A stretch of DNA of 13,022 nt from a bacterium (GTDB lineage Bacteria > Patescibacteria > Dojkabacteria > JAKAPS01 > JAJZLI01): positions 16,543 to 29,564 of the forward strand of contig JAJZKG010000010.1 in NCBI GenBank assembly GCA_021809565.1, written 5' to 3'. The notes below the pieces were generated by a model. The model was not told the DNA's origin and did no database searches. It saw only the letters and a list, made by a program, of their open reading frames with translations. Position numbers and translations under genes: made by a program. Below, piece after piece: positions 1-6,534 of this stretch. Every line of letters starts with the position of its first letter. The first letter of the stretch is position 1.

Positions 1-1
1 A

Positions 2-127
2 GCTACAGGTACAGCACCTATGTATGCAGTTACTATACAAATAAACTATCTTGCAGCAATCAGCGTCACTACCCCTGCTGGTATATACAACGATCAAGTA
101 ACTTATGTAGCCACTGGTAAATTCTAA
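2..127 (+). CDS. C-terminal 41 residues of a secreted WxL-like surface protein (5' end outside window)
   Basis: Reading from base 2 gives an open frame of 41 codons ending in TAA at 125-127. The last residues read TPAGIYNDQVTYVATGKF, matching position by position the ends of the secreted proteins at 2245-3201 (TPAGTYADTVTFIATGNF) and 9635-11509 (TPSGPYADTVTFIATGNF). The preceding strand (INYLAAISVTTPAG) also matches theirs (VNYEAAISAVTPAG). It is therefore the tail of another member of the same family. It has no C-terminal membrane helix and no LPXTG signal. Its cargo domains lie outside the window. The DUF916-like gene that follows is its likely partner, although a promoter separates them. 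Family membership is clear; the function of the whole protein cannot be read. Confidence 0.8.
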   Translation, partial: ATGTAPMYAVTIQINYLAAISVTTPAGIYNDQVTYVATGKF

Positions 128-143
128 GGACAGTTTGGACTTA

Positions 144-172
144 TTGAGTTAAATAATGGATTGATTTATAAT
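144..172 (+). promoter_or_regulatory. Sigma-70-type promoter for the DUF916-like gene A
   Basis: A -35-like TTGAGT (144-149) is followed after exactly 17 bp by a perfect TATAAT (167-172). The predicted transcription start is near 179-180, leaving a leader of only about 13 nt before the ATG at 193. The TTG at 172-174, which would open a longer frame, begins inside the -10 box, which argues for ATG 193. Seen by eye; not tested experimentally. Confidence 0.6.
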
Positions 173-192
173 TGAGAAATGATCTGAATTCA

Positions 193-1242
193 ATGAAAAA
201 TTTTGTAAAAGTTTCTAAAAAAACATATGTAGTTTTTGTAGTAGTTTTAATAATATTCCTAATCTCCCCTATTAATTCTTTTGCACAGCAGCTAGCTACA
301 CAGCAACCAGTTGCTCAGCAACTAGCTATACAAACACCAAATAATACATCTACTTTCTCTGGTGCGCTAAATTCGACTACTAAATCACATGAAGGTGCTA
401 CAACAAGTGGTATTACAGTGTCTCCCCTTTTAACAACAATATTCCTAAATAAAACTGAAAGCTCTACTCAATATATAACACTATTCAATAATAACTCAAC
501 TCCCATAACTGTAGGCCTAGCATTTTCAAATTTTATATCAAAAAATCAATTTGGGGCACCTCAATTCTTAGGATTTTCAAAAGGACAAATACAGGATCCA
601 AACCTATTAATACAATCACCAAAATCTATTACATTGCCTCCTTTAAAAACAATAAAAGTACCTTTAACAATACTAACTAATAATAATACCTCTCCTGGAG
701 AATATTTTATTGGAGCATTTGCAGTTATAAAAGGAAAAACTCTCAAATCTGCGCCTGTATCAATAGCGACTAGCTCTGCAATAGGCTCTCTATTTTTGAT
801 CAGGATAAATGGAAAAGTAAATGAGACAGGATTTATCCAATCTTTTTCTGCTACAAGAAGTTTGTTTACTGGTGGACCTGTAAATTTCCAAACTATATTT
901 AAGGATACAGGAAATGTTGATCTAATACCTCAAGGAGTAATTGATATATATAATATGTTTGGAAAGCATGTAGCTAGTGTTACATTCAATAAACAAAGAT
1001 CTATTGTACTTCCCGTTGGTGTAAATAGCAGGATTTATTCATCTTCGTGGAAGCCAGGATCTCTATTATTCGGAGAGTTTACAGCAAAATTATTCTTAAC
1101 ATATGGTACAACAACTGTAACAACTATATATAAATCCACAAATTTTTGGATAATACCGTTGTGGCTTGAGATATTGGCAATAATAATAGTTATACTTATA
1201 GTTACATGGATAGTAAGATTACGCCTAAAATTAAGAACATAA
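193..1242 (+). CDS. DUF916-like (WxL-interacting-protein type) membrane-anchored protein A
   Basis: This 349-residue protein begins at ATG 193; a TTG 21 bp upstream would add seven residues but falls in the promoter -10. A Lys-rich N-terminus and hydrophobic core ending SPINSFAQ form a signal peptide. Next is a Gln/Thr/Ser-rich linker with repeated QQLA(T/I)Q, then a first beta-sandwich beginning GITVSPLLTTIFLNKTES and containing the SPGEYFIGAF signature expected of DUF916. A second sandwich carries DTGNVDLIPQGVIDIYNMFG and a later YG pair. The protein closes with WIIPLWLEILAIIIVILIVTWIV, one membrane helix and a basic tail (RLRLKLRT). In Gram-positive WxL loci such proteins bind peptidoglycan and WxL proteins outside the cell; here that role is inferred. 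Its 3' end overlaps the next gene by 37 bp. It is a paralogue of the gene at 8715-9641. Confidence 0.72.
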   Translation: MKNFVKVSKKTYVVFVVVLIIFLISPINSFAQQLATQQPVAQQLAIQTPNNTSTFSGALNSTTKSHEGATTSGITVSPLLTTIFLNKTESSTQYITLFNNNSTPITVGLAFSNFISKNQFGAPQFLGFSKGQIQDPNLLIQSPKSITLPPLKTIKVPLTILTNNNTSPGEYFIGAFAVIKGKTLKSAPVSIATSSAIGSLFLIRINGKVNETGFIQSFSATRSLFTGGPVNFQTIFKDTGNVDLIPQGVIDIYNMFGKHVASVTFNKQRSIVLPVGVNSRIYSSSWKPGSLLFGEFTAKLFLTYGTTTVTTIYKSTNFWIIPLWLEILAIIIVILIVTWIVRLRLKLRT

Positions 1243-2156
1243 GATTTAGTCATGTAGTGTCTAGATATCTTATTACTATCAATAAAAGTTTTGATGACTT
1301 AATAAGTTATATTGTCTCTTCGGTAATCTTACTCATAGCAATATTTATTTTCATAATAAATATCACACCATCAGTATATGCTCAAAATTTTGCACAAGGA
1401 TTTACCCAAAGCTCGGGGAAACAGACAGTAAATATTCATGCATATGCACCACTACTCAATAACTGGGCATATATCATATCCTCTCAGGGTAAAATATATA
1501 CAAAGCTCAAAACTACAAGTCACACAATCTATATGAATGAAAAAATTCCTATATATGTACAAACATTCGGAACAAAAAAAGCACCACTGCGTGATCAAAC
1601 AATTTTCCTATCATCACCAGACACAAAATATGGATTACATATAATAGAACCAAAGATCCCAACAAATGTTAAAGGTTTGACAGAGGGGTATATAACATCA
1701 ACATATAAAAAACCAACAGTGTACACAATAATAGCTACTGATACTACATATGCAGAAGCTCCTGTAGTATTTAAAAATATGCTTCAGATACAATATTATC
1801 CATCAAAAAATTATAAACCCTCAATTTTTGTAAATATAACTAACTACTTAGGGAATCTGTTTTCTTCAACAACAAATATATTAGACATATTAAGTATTGT
1901 ACTTGCAATTATTACATTCTTAATAATAGAGAAAAGATTATTAATATCAAAGATCTCTATAACTATACAAAATCAATACAGAATATTATTTGGTATTATA
2001 AAAATTCTATTTATCCCATATTTAGTATCTATATTTGCTCTCTACAATCAACACTCAATCATTAACTATGTAGCTCTTGCTATACTTGCTATAGTTAGTG
2101 TACATTTCATACTAGTATATGTAAAAAATCTAAAAGATGCAGTATCTAGAGTTTAA
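1206..2156 (+). CDS. Ig-like ectodomain protein with three C-terminal membrane helices
   Basis: A 316-residue protein of unrecognised function. Residues about 33-60 form a hydrophobic signal or anchor segment ending TPSVYAQ. Residues about 95-195 look like a bacterial Ig-like (Big-1 or invasin-type) domain: a strand IPIYVQTF, a polar LRDQTIFLSSPDTKYGL stretch, then GLTEGYITSTYKKPTVYTIIATDTTY, matching the usual alternation of G-YITST with YTI-ATD. Three hydrophobic segments follow (about 226-246, 261-280, 285-305), separated by basic loops. The ATG at 1206 lies inside gene A, so the two are probably co-transcribed. An in-frame GTG at 1257 would remove the overlap and leave a more usual N-terminus, so the start is uncertain. 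Its position beside DUF916-like and secreted surface proteins suggests a role in their assembly or anchoring; this is inference only. Confidence 0.6.
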   Translation: MDSKITPKIKNIRFSHVVSRYLITINKSFDDLISYIVSSVILLIAIFIFIINITPSVYAQNFAQGFTQSSGKQTVNIHAYAPLLNNWAYIISSQGKIYTKLKTTSHTIYMNEKIPIYVQTFGTKKAPLRDQTIFLSSPDTKYGLHIIEPKIPTNVKGLTEGYITSTYKKPTVYTIIATDTTYAEAPVVFKNMLQIQYYPSKNYKPSIFVNITNYLGNLFSSTTNILDILSIVLAIITFLIIEKRLLISKISITIQNQYRILFGIIKILFIPYLVSIFALYNQHSIINYVALAILAIVSVHFILVYVKNLKDAVSRV

Positions 2157-2178
2157 AATCTAGATTATAGAAACTCTA
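2147..2178 (+). other. 8-bp inverted repeat at the end of the Ig/TM gene
   Basis: TAGAGTTT (2147-2154) pairs perfectly with AAACTCTA (2171-2178) across a 16-nt loop that contains ATCTAGAT. The left arm covers the end of the coding region. No T-run follows, so it is a weak terminator candidate at best and could instead be an RNA-processing or binding site. Confidence 0.3.
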
Positions 2179-2192
2179 AAATATATATAATA

Positions 2193-2221
2193 TTGCGTCT
2201 AAAATATATATGATGTATAAA
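2193..2221 (+). promoter_or_regulatory. Candidate promoter for the secreted protein S2
   Basis: TTGCGT (2193-2198) and TATAAA (2216-2221) are 17 bp apart, just upstream of the ATG at 2245. A possible weak ribosome-binding site, AGGG (2233-2236), lies 8 nt before the ATG. The -35 matches the consensus only in its TTG, and the area is very AT-rich, so this is tentative. Confidence 0.35.
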
Positions 2222-2244
2222 ATATATTAACTAGGGTTGCTAAA

Positions 2245-3201
2245 ATGAATTTTACTAAAATTAAAAAAAGTGTGGTGGTTTTAGCACTTGCGTTGGTAAT
2301 ACTTATATTACTAGTATTGTCTGCTGGCATTATATATTCTGTAAAAGCTGCTACAATAACACCTATCTCTGATACAATGACACTACAGACTGTTTCAGTA
2401 TCCGCAACAAACAATTTCTCTTTTGATGCAGTATCTGGTATCCCAGCATCAGGAACTGTGACAATAACTTTCCCATCAGGATTTACTAGTGTTTCTGTAG
2501 GTTCTGCCACATCTTCAATGTCAGGAGCAACATTCGGAGTCTCTGGAAATGTAGTAACAGTAACAAATGGTACAACCGCTGTAACTGCTGGAACAACTGT
2601 AACAATATCTGGAATTGTGGCAGTAAACCCTGGAACAGCATCATCAACAAGTACTCAGTATATAATTACAGTGTCAGATTCAGGAGGTGATTCAGCCTCC
2701 ATTGCTGTAGCAATAGTAACATCATCCCAGGTTGCAATATCTGCAACTGTAAATCCTACAATAACTTTCTCAATTTCATCAAATAGTATAGGTTTTGGAG
2801 TACTAACAGCAACTGCAGTATCCACTCAAACGAATACTCTGACATTATCAACAAATGCCTCGAAAGGAGCTAATATCACTGTCTATGATTTAAATGCTGG
2901 CTTACTGCAAAATGTAACCTCTGGACACTTAATTGTTTCAGCAACCGCAACCCTAGCCGCTGGAACAGAAGGCTATGGTATTAATGGAACAGGTGCAGGA
3001 GGGTTAGCTACAGTATCACCATATAACGGAACAGGAAATGCCGTTGGAGCATTACAAAAATCAGCACAAAATCTTGCATCTATATCAACTCCAGTATCTG
3101 GAGGAACAGTCACTGTAAATTACGAAGCTGCGATCTCGGCTGTAACTCCAGCAGGTACATATGCTGATACAGTTACTTTTATAGCAACAGGAAACTTCTA
3201 G
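2245..3201 (+). CDS. Secreted two-domain surface protein S2 (minimal member of the WxL-like family)
   Basis: A 318-residue protein. Residues 1-35 are a signal peptide (basic start, long hydrophobic core, cleavage likely after YSVKA). Residues about 37-157 form an N-terminal beta-rich module (TPISDTM, then TVTITFPSGF, then QYIITVSDSGGD) of a kind common in CPR secreted proteins. Residues about 162-318 form the C-terminal module: VNPTITFSISSNSIGFG, LTLSTNASKGANITVYD, GTEGYGING, and the terminal YADTVTFIATGNF. The protein lacks Trp and Cys and is rich in Thr, Ser, Ala, Val and Gly, as expected for an extracellular beta protein. It has no LPXTG signal and no C-terminal helix, so surface retention must come from a partner or from the C-terminal module itself. 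It is the same as S4 (9635-11509) without that protein's central insert, and so is the base form of the family. The function is not known. Confidence 0.72.
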   Translation: MNFTKIKKSVVVLALALVILILLVLSAGIIYSVKAATITPISDTMTLQTVSVSATNNFSFDAVSGIPASGTVTITFPSGFTSVSVGSATSSMSGATFGVSGNVVTVTNGTTAVTAGTTVTISGIVAVNPGTASSTSTQYIITVSDSGGDSASIAVAIVTSSQVAISATVNPTITFSISSNSIGFGVLTATAVSTQTNTLTLSTNASKGANITVYDLNAGLLQNVTSGHLIVSATATLAAGTEGYGINGTGAGGLATVSPYNGTGNAVGALQKSAQNLASISTPVSGGTVTVNYEAAISAVTPAGTYADTVTFIATGNF

Positions 3202-3246
3202 AAATGAACCTTTAGAAAGATCCATACCAAAGTAAATTTTTAAAAA

Positions 3247-3254
3247 ATCTAGAT
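3247..3254 (+). promoter_or_regulatory. ATCTAGAT palindrome upstream of S3
   Basis: One of three copies of the 8-bp palindrome ATCTAGAT seen by eye in this window (2158-2165, 3247-3254, 8689-8696). All three lie in short intergenic stretches before surface-protein genes. It could be an operator half-site or chance; no regulator is encoded nearby. Confidence 0.25.
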
Positions 3255-3315
3255 CTAAATGTATTTAAACTTTCCTCGTATTCTGTTATTATTTATATAT
3301 AAAATATTCAATATT

Positions 3316-6300
3316 ATGAAGAAATATATATTCCTTGTTGTAGTTTGTCTTTTAGTATTATTGACTATACCAAAGGTAATTGCACCAAAAACAGTTTCTG
3401 CACAAAATTTTATATCTACAAATTATATACTCTCAGATCCAGTGTTTGGTGAGTCAGGACCTTATGTATCATCACCATCTTTTAAAGAAAGGAGCGCTTT
3501 AGGACAACTTGTAACTGGCGTATCACAATCAACTAATTTTATTCTAAAATCAGGATTTGAATATTATTCTGGACAATCTGTTCCATCAATTACTATGTCT
3601 CTAAATACCAATTTGATTAATTTTAATACTGTAGCTCCAAATACAATTGTGAAAGCTCCTATAAGTACTGCAGGTGTACAAACTACTACAGCTCTTCCTA
3701 CCGCTACAAGTAGTGCCACATCAGTGGTATACAATGGGTATGTGTATGAGATTGGGGGATGTGCTAGTACTTGTCCTACATCAACAGTAGATTATGCACC
3801 TTTAAATTCTAACGGAACAGTAGGATCATGGACAGCCACCACCCCACTCCCAGCTACCACAGAACAAGCTACATCAGTGGTGTATAACGGGTATGTGTAT
3901 GAAATTGGAGGGAGACCTAGTTCTAGTTCTGCTCCTATTACAACAGTAGATTATGCCCCTATACAATCAAATGGTACATTGGGAGCATGGACAGCCACCA
4001 CCTCTCTTCCCACTGCTACATATGAAGCCACATCAGTAGTGTATAACGGGTATGTGTATGAGATCGGGGGTGCAATCGTAGCAACGGTAGATTATACCCC
4101 TATAAATTCGAATGGTACATTGGGAGCATGGACAGCCACCACTTCTCTTCCTTCCGATACACATGAAGCCACATCAGTAGTATATAACGGATATGTGTAT
4201 GAGATTGGGGGAAATTTTGTAGCCACAGTAGATTATGCCCCTATACAATCAAATGGAACACTTGGTGCGTGGACAGCTACCACTTCTCTGCCTGCTGCTA
4301 CAGAGGACGCCACATCAGTGGTATATAGTGGATATGTGTATGAGATTGGAGGATGTACTACTGGTTCTTGTCCTACAGCGACAGTAGATTATGCCTCTAT
4401 AAATACAAATGGTACCTTAGGTTCATGGACAGCCACAACCTCTCTTCCTGTTGCCACAGCTGTTGCCACATCAGTGGTATACAACGGGTATGTATATGAG
4501 ATTGGGGGATCAAATTCTAGTGGTGTATCATCAACAGTATATTATTTCCCTATTATATCTGCTACATCTATTATAACAGTATCATCCAACGCAGAGAGTG
4601 GATATAACCTATATATAGCACAAAATAATAACTTAACTAATCAGCAGGGAGATACAATACCCCAAGTTAATAACGGTGCAACCACAACTACAGCAGCCCC
4701 GTGGACATCAGCCTCATATTATGGTCTTGGATATAACTGCTCTGCATCAAATACGTATAAGCAAGCAGTACTTGCTAATTCTCCAATAGGATTTTGGACA
4801 TTAGGAGAAACATCTGGTACAACAGCATATGATTTATCTGGAAATGGAAATAACGGAAAATATATTGGATTACAAGCCTTTACAGCTACCACTGCTCTTC
4901 CTGCAGCTACACAGAATGCCACATCAGTGGTATATAACGGATATGTGTATGAGATTGGGGGAGATAACGGTAGTGTTAATGTCGCAACAGTAGATTATGC
5001 CCCTATTAATTCAAATGGTACCTTGGGATCATGGACTGCAACTACATCTCTTCCTCAGGCTACAAATCAAGCCACATCAGTAGTATATAACGGGTATATG
5101 TATGAGATTGGGGGAAATAACGGTAGTGTCAATGTCGCAACAGTAGATTATGCCCCTATTAATTCAAATGGCACTTTGGGATCATGGACTGCAACAACAG
5201 TACTTCCAACTGCTACAGAACAAGCTACATCAGTAGTGTATAACGGGTATGTATACGAGATTGGGGGGTATACTACTGTGGCAGTAGCCACAGTAGATTA
5301 TGCCCCTATTAATTCTAATGGGACATTAGGCTCATGGACGGCGACCACCTCTCTTCCCACTGGTACATATGCTGCCACATCAGTTGTGTATAACGGATAT
5401 GTGTATGAGATTGGGGGAAATCTTGTATCCACAGTAGATTATGCTCCCATAAATTCTAATGGGACTTTGGGTGCATGGACAGCTACCACCTCTCTTCCTA
5501 CTGCTACAGCTTATGCAACATCAGTGGTATACAACGGATATGTGTATGAGATAGAAGGATGGAACAATGGGGGTGTTACAACTGTAGACTATGCACTAAT
5601 CAATAGTAATGGGACACTCAGTAATTGGACTATTATACCAGCTAATATTCTATGGCGTTCCTCATCAGTGGTATATAACGGATATGTGTATGAGATTGGG
5701 GGATGTGCTAGCGGTGCTTGTCCTACAACTACAGTAAATTATGTAGACACAAAACAATCTGGTTATACACAAGGTGAACCAGGTCCAATATCAAATTCTA
5801 ATTTAGGAAATTCTACACTTTTTAACGGCTTTAGTTCATATATATCACTTCCAAATGTAATACAGCCATATACAACCATTACTATATCTCTATGGTTTAG
5901 GACAACTTCAGATGGAGTTATTTTAGGATATCAAAATAATACTGTGGGATCAAGTCAAACAAACTTTGTGCCTATCATATATATTGGCAGTGATGGGAAA
6001 CTAAGAGCAGAATTATGGAATGGAGGTAGTGGTTCAATAACCACAACAAATACTGTAAATGATGGAAGATGGCACAATATTATATTAGTTGGTAACTCGA
6101 CTACACAAAGTCTATATTTTGATAATTCTCTTATAGGAACATTATCAGGTACAATTAATAATCTAAATATGACTTATGATCAAATAGGAGTTGGTGAGAC
6201 TGCTGGTAGTTGGCCCGATGGCAATGGAGGATGGTTCTATTTTAAAGGCAATATATCTAATGTATCAATTTATAATACAGCTCTCACATCAACTCAGGTA

Positions 6301-6531
6301 CAAACTTTATTTAATGATGGTATAAATTCTACTCAAGCAATCTGTAATTCCGATTTTATATCATCATCATATTATAGACAATTATCTTCTACAAATACTG
6401 AATTTGCATCTTATTCATCCATTGCAACAAATCAAGAGATAGCTGTTGGATATGCAGTCAATGTATCAAATATACAAGCATCTGGAATATATACAAATAA
6501 TATTACATATACACTAGCCGGGAATTACTAA
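3316..6531 (+). CDS. Secreted surface protein S3 with two six-bladed kelch propellers nested in LamG and WxL-like modules
   Basis: The protein has 1071 residues from ATG 3316, where a normal signal peptide starts (MKKYIFLVVVCLLVLL, later KTVSAQ). An in-frame ATG at 3259 would add 19 hydrophobic residues; neither start has a clear ribosome-binding site. Residues below are numbered from 3259. Order: signal peptide to 49; NYILSDPVFGESG and STNFILKSGFEYY (54-103), a pattern common in CPR secreted proteins; first strands of the C-terminal module (109-137); kelch block 1 (143-433); middle of the C-terminal module (436-495, ITVSSNAESGYNLYI); LamG first part (497-537); kelch block 2 (541-834); LamG second part (835-1021); end of the C-terminal module, closing YTNNITYTLAGNY. 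There is no C-terminal helix. The mature part has eight cysteines. LamG and kelch suggest glycan or protein binding at the surface; the ligand is unknown. Gene B follows 3 bp later. Confidence 0.8.
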   Translation: MKKYIFLVVVCLLVLLTIPKVIAPKTVSAQNFISTNYILSDPVFGESGPYVSSPSFKERSALGQLVTGVSQSTNFILKSGFEYYSGQSVPSITMSLNTNLINFNTVAPNTIVKAPISTAGVQTTTALPTATSSATSVVYNGYVYEIGGCASTCPTSTVDYAPLNSNGTVGSWTATTPLPATTEQATSVVYNGYVYEIGGRPSSSSAPITTVDYAPIQSNGTLGAWTATTSLPTATYEATSVVYNGYVYEIGGAIVATVDYTPINSNGTLGAWTATTSLPSDTHEATSVVYNGYVYEIGGNFVATVDYAPIQSNGTLGAWTATTSLPAATEDATSVVYSGYVYEIGGCTTGSCPTATVDYASINTNGTLGSWTATTSLPVATAVATSVVYNGYVYEIGGSNSSGVSSTVYYFPIISATSIITVSSNAESGYNLYIAQNNNLTNQQGDTIPQVNNGATTTTAAPWTSASYYGLGYNCSASNTYKQAVLANSPIGFWTLGETSGTTAYDLSGNGNNGKYIGLQAFTATTALPAATQNATSVVYNGYVYEIGGDNGSVNVATVDYAPINSNGTLGSWTATTSLPQATNQATSVVYNGYMYEIGGNNGSVNVATVDYAPINSNGTLGSWTATTVLPTATEQATSVVYNGYVYEIGGYTTVAVATVDYAPINSNGTLGSWTATTSLPTGTYAATSVVYNGYVYEIGGNLVSTVDYAPINSNGTLGAWTATTSLPTATAYATSVVYNGYVYEIEGWNNGGVTTVDYALINSNGTLSNWTIIPANILWRSSSVVYNGYVYEIGGCASGACPTTTVNYVDTKQSGYTQGEPGPISNSNLGNSTLFNGFSSYISLPNVIQPYTTITISLWFRTTSDGVILGYQNNTVGSSQTNFVPIIYIGSDGKLRAELWNGGSGSITTTNTVNDGRWHNIILVGNSTTQSLYFDNSLIGTLSGTINNLNMTYDQIGVGETAGSWPDGNGGWFYFKGNISNVSIYNTALTSTQVQTLFNDGINSTQAICNSDFISSSYYRQLSSTNTEFASYSSIATNQEIAVGYAVNVSNIQASGIYTNNITYTLAGNY
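3685..4557 (+). repeat. Kelch repeat block 1: six coding tandem repeats
   Basis: Six copies of a unit of about 46-54 codons with framework ATSVVYNGYVYEIGG, then a variable loop, TVDYAPINSNGTLG, (S/A)WTATTSLP. There are six GG doublets but only five Trp-containing strands. The block begins with TTTALPTAT, which can supply the missing outer strand of the last blade: the Velcro closure of a kelch propeller. Loops after GG range from about 4 (AIVA, NFVA) to about 10 residues, and two carry a cysteine pair (CASTC, CTTGSC). The framework is also strongly conserved at DNA level. The block sits between APIS and TSIITVSSNA of the C-terminal module. Confidence 0.85.
4747..6321 (+). other. LamG (concanavalin-A-like) domain split by kelch block 2
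   Basis: The first part (4747-4869) reads YKQAVLANSPIGFWTLGE, TSGTTAYDLSGNGNNGKYIG, the classic opening of secreted LamG domains. The second part (5761-6321) reads GYTQGEPGPISN, NSTLFNGFSSYISLP, TITISLWFRT, DGRWHNIILV, GNISNVSIYNTALT, the rest of the same domain. Joining them across block 2 restores GKYIG-GYTQGEPGPI, a normal LamG linker, so the propeller sits in a surface loop. The whole LamG is flanked by C494 and C1029 (numbered from 3259). Confidence 0.75.
4879..5760 (+). repeat. Kelch repeat block 2: six coding tandem repeats
   Basis: Six further copies of the block 1 unit, again with six YE-I-G/E-G signatures and five Trp strands. The block starts AFTATTALP, where Phe takes the place of the unit's Trp, so this strand can close the sixth blade. 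Units 1 and 2 share the loop (D/N)NGSVNVATVDY and nearly identical DNA, pointing to a recent duplication. Unit 5 has EIEG in place of EIGG and unit 6 starts unusually (PANILWRSSSVVYNGY). Unit 6 has the loop CASGAC, very like CASTC in unit 1 of block 1. Confidence 0.85.
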
Positions 6532-6534
6532 GCT

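Noticed and set aside
172..192. TTG at 172 as the start of protein A
   Set aside because: The TTG begins inside a perfect TATAAT box (167-172) with a well-spaced -35, and the ATG at 193 starts a normal signal peptide.
2147..2178. Rho-independent terminator after the Ig/TM gene
   Set aside because: The stem has few G-C pairs, a 16-nt loop and no T-run; it is kept only as an inverted repeat.
2199..2510. Antisense frame of about 100 codons opposite the S2 start
   Set aside because: It mirrors the repetitive Thr/Val/Ser codons of S2 and has no signal, domain or start context of its own; the same holds for the antisense frame at 9766-10044 in S4.
3160..3201. Sortase (LPXTG) or membrane anchor at the end of the secreted proteins
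   Set aside because: All four ends finish in a beta-strand motif immediately before the stop, without a hydrophobic helix or basic tail.
3685..5760. CRISPR array or non-coding tandem repeat
   Set aside because: Unit lengths vary in multiples of three, the frame is open throughout, and the translation is a regular kelch pattern.
3685..5760. Diversity-generating retroelement as the source of loop variation
   Set aside because: No reverse transcriptase or template repeat is visible in the window, and the loops also differ in length, which adenine mutagenesis does not explain.
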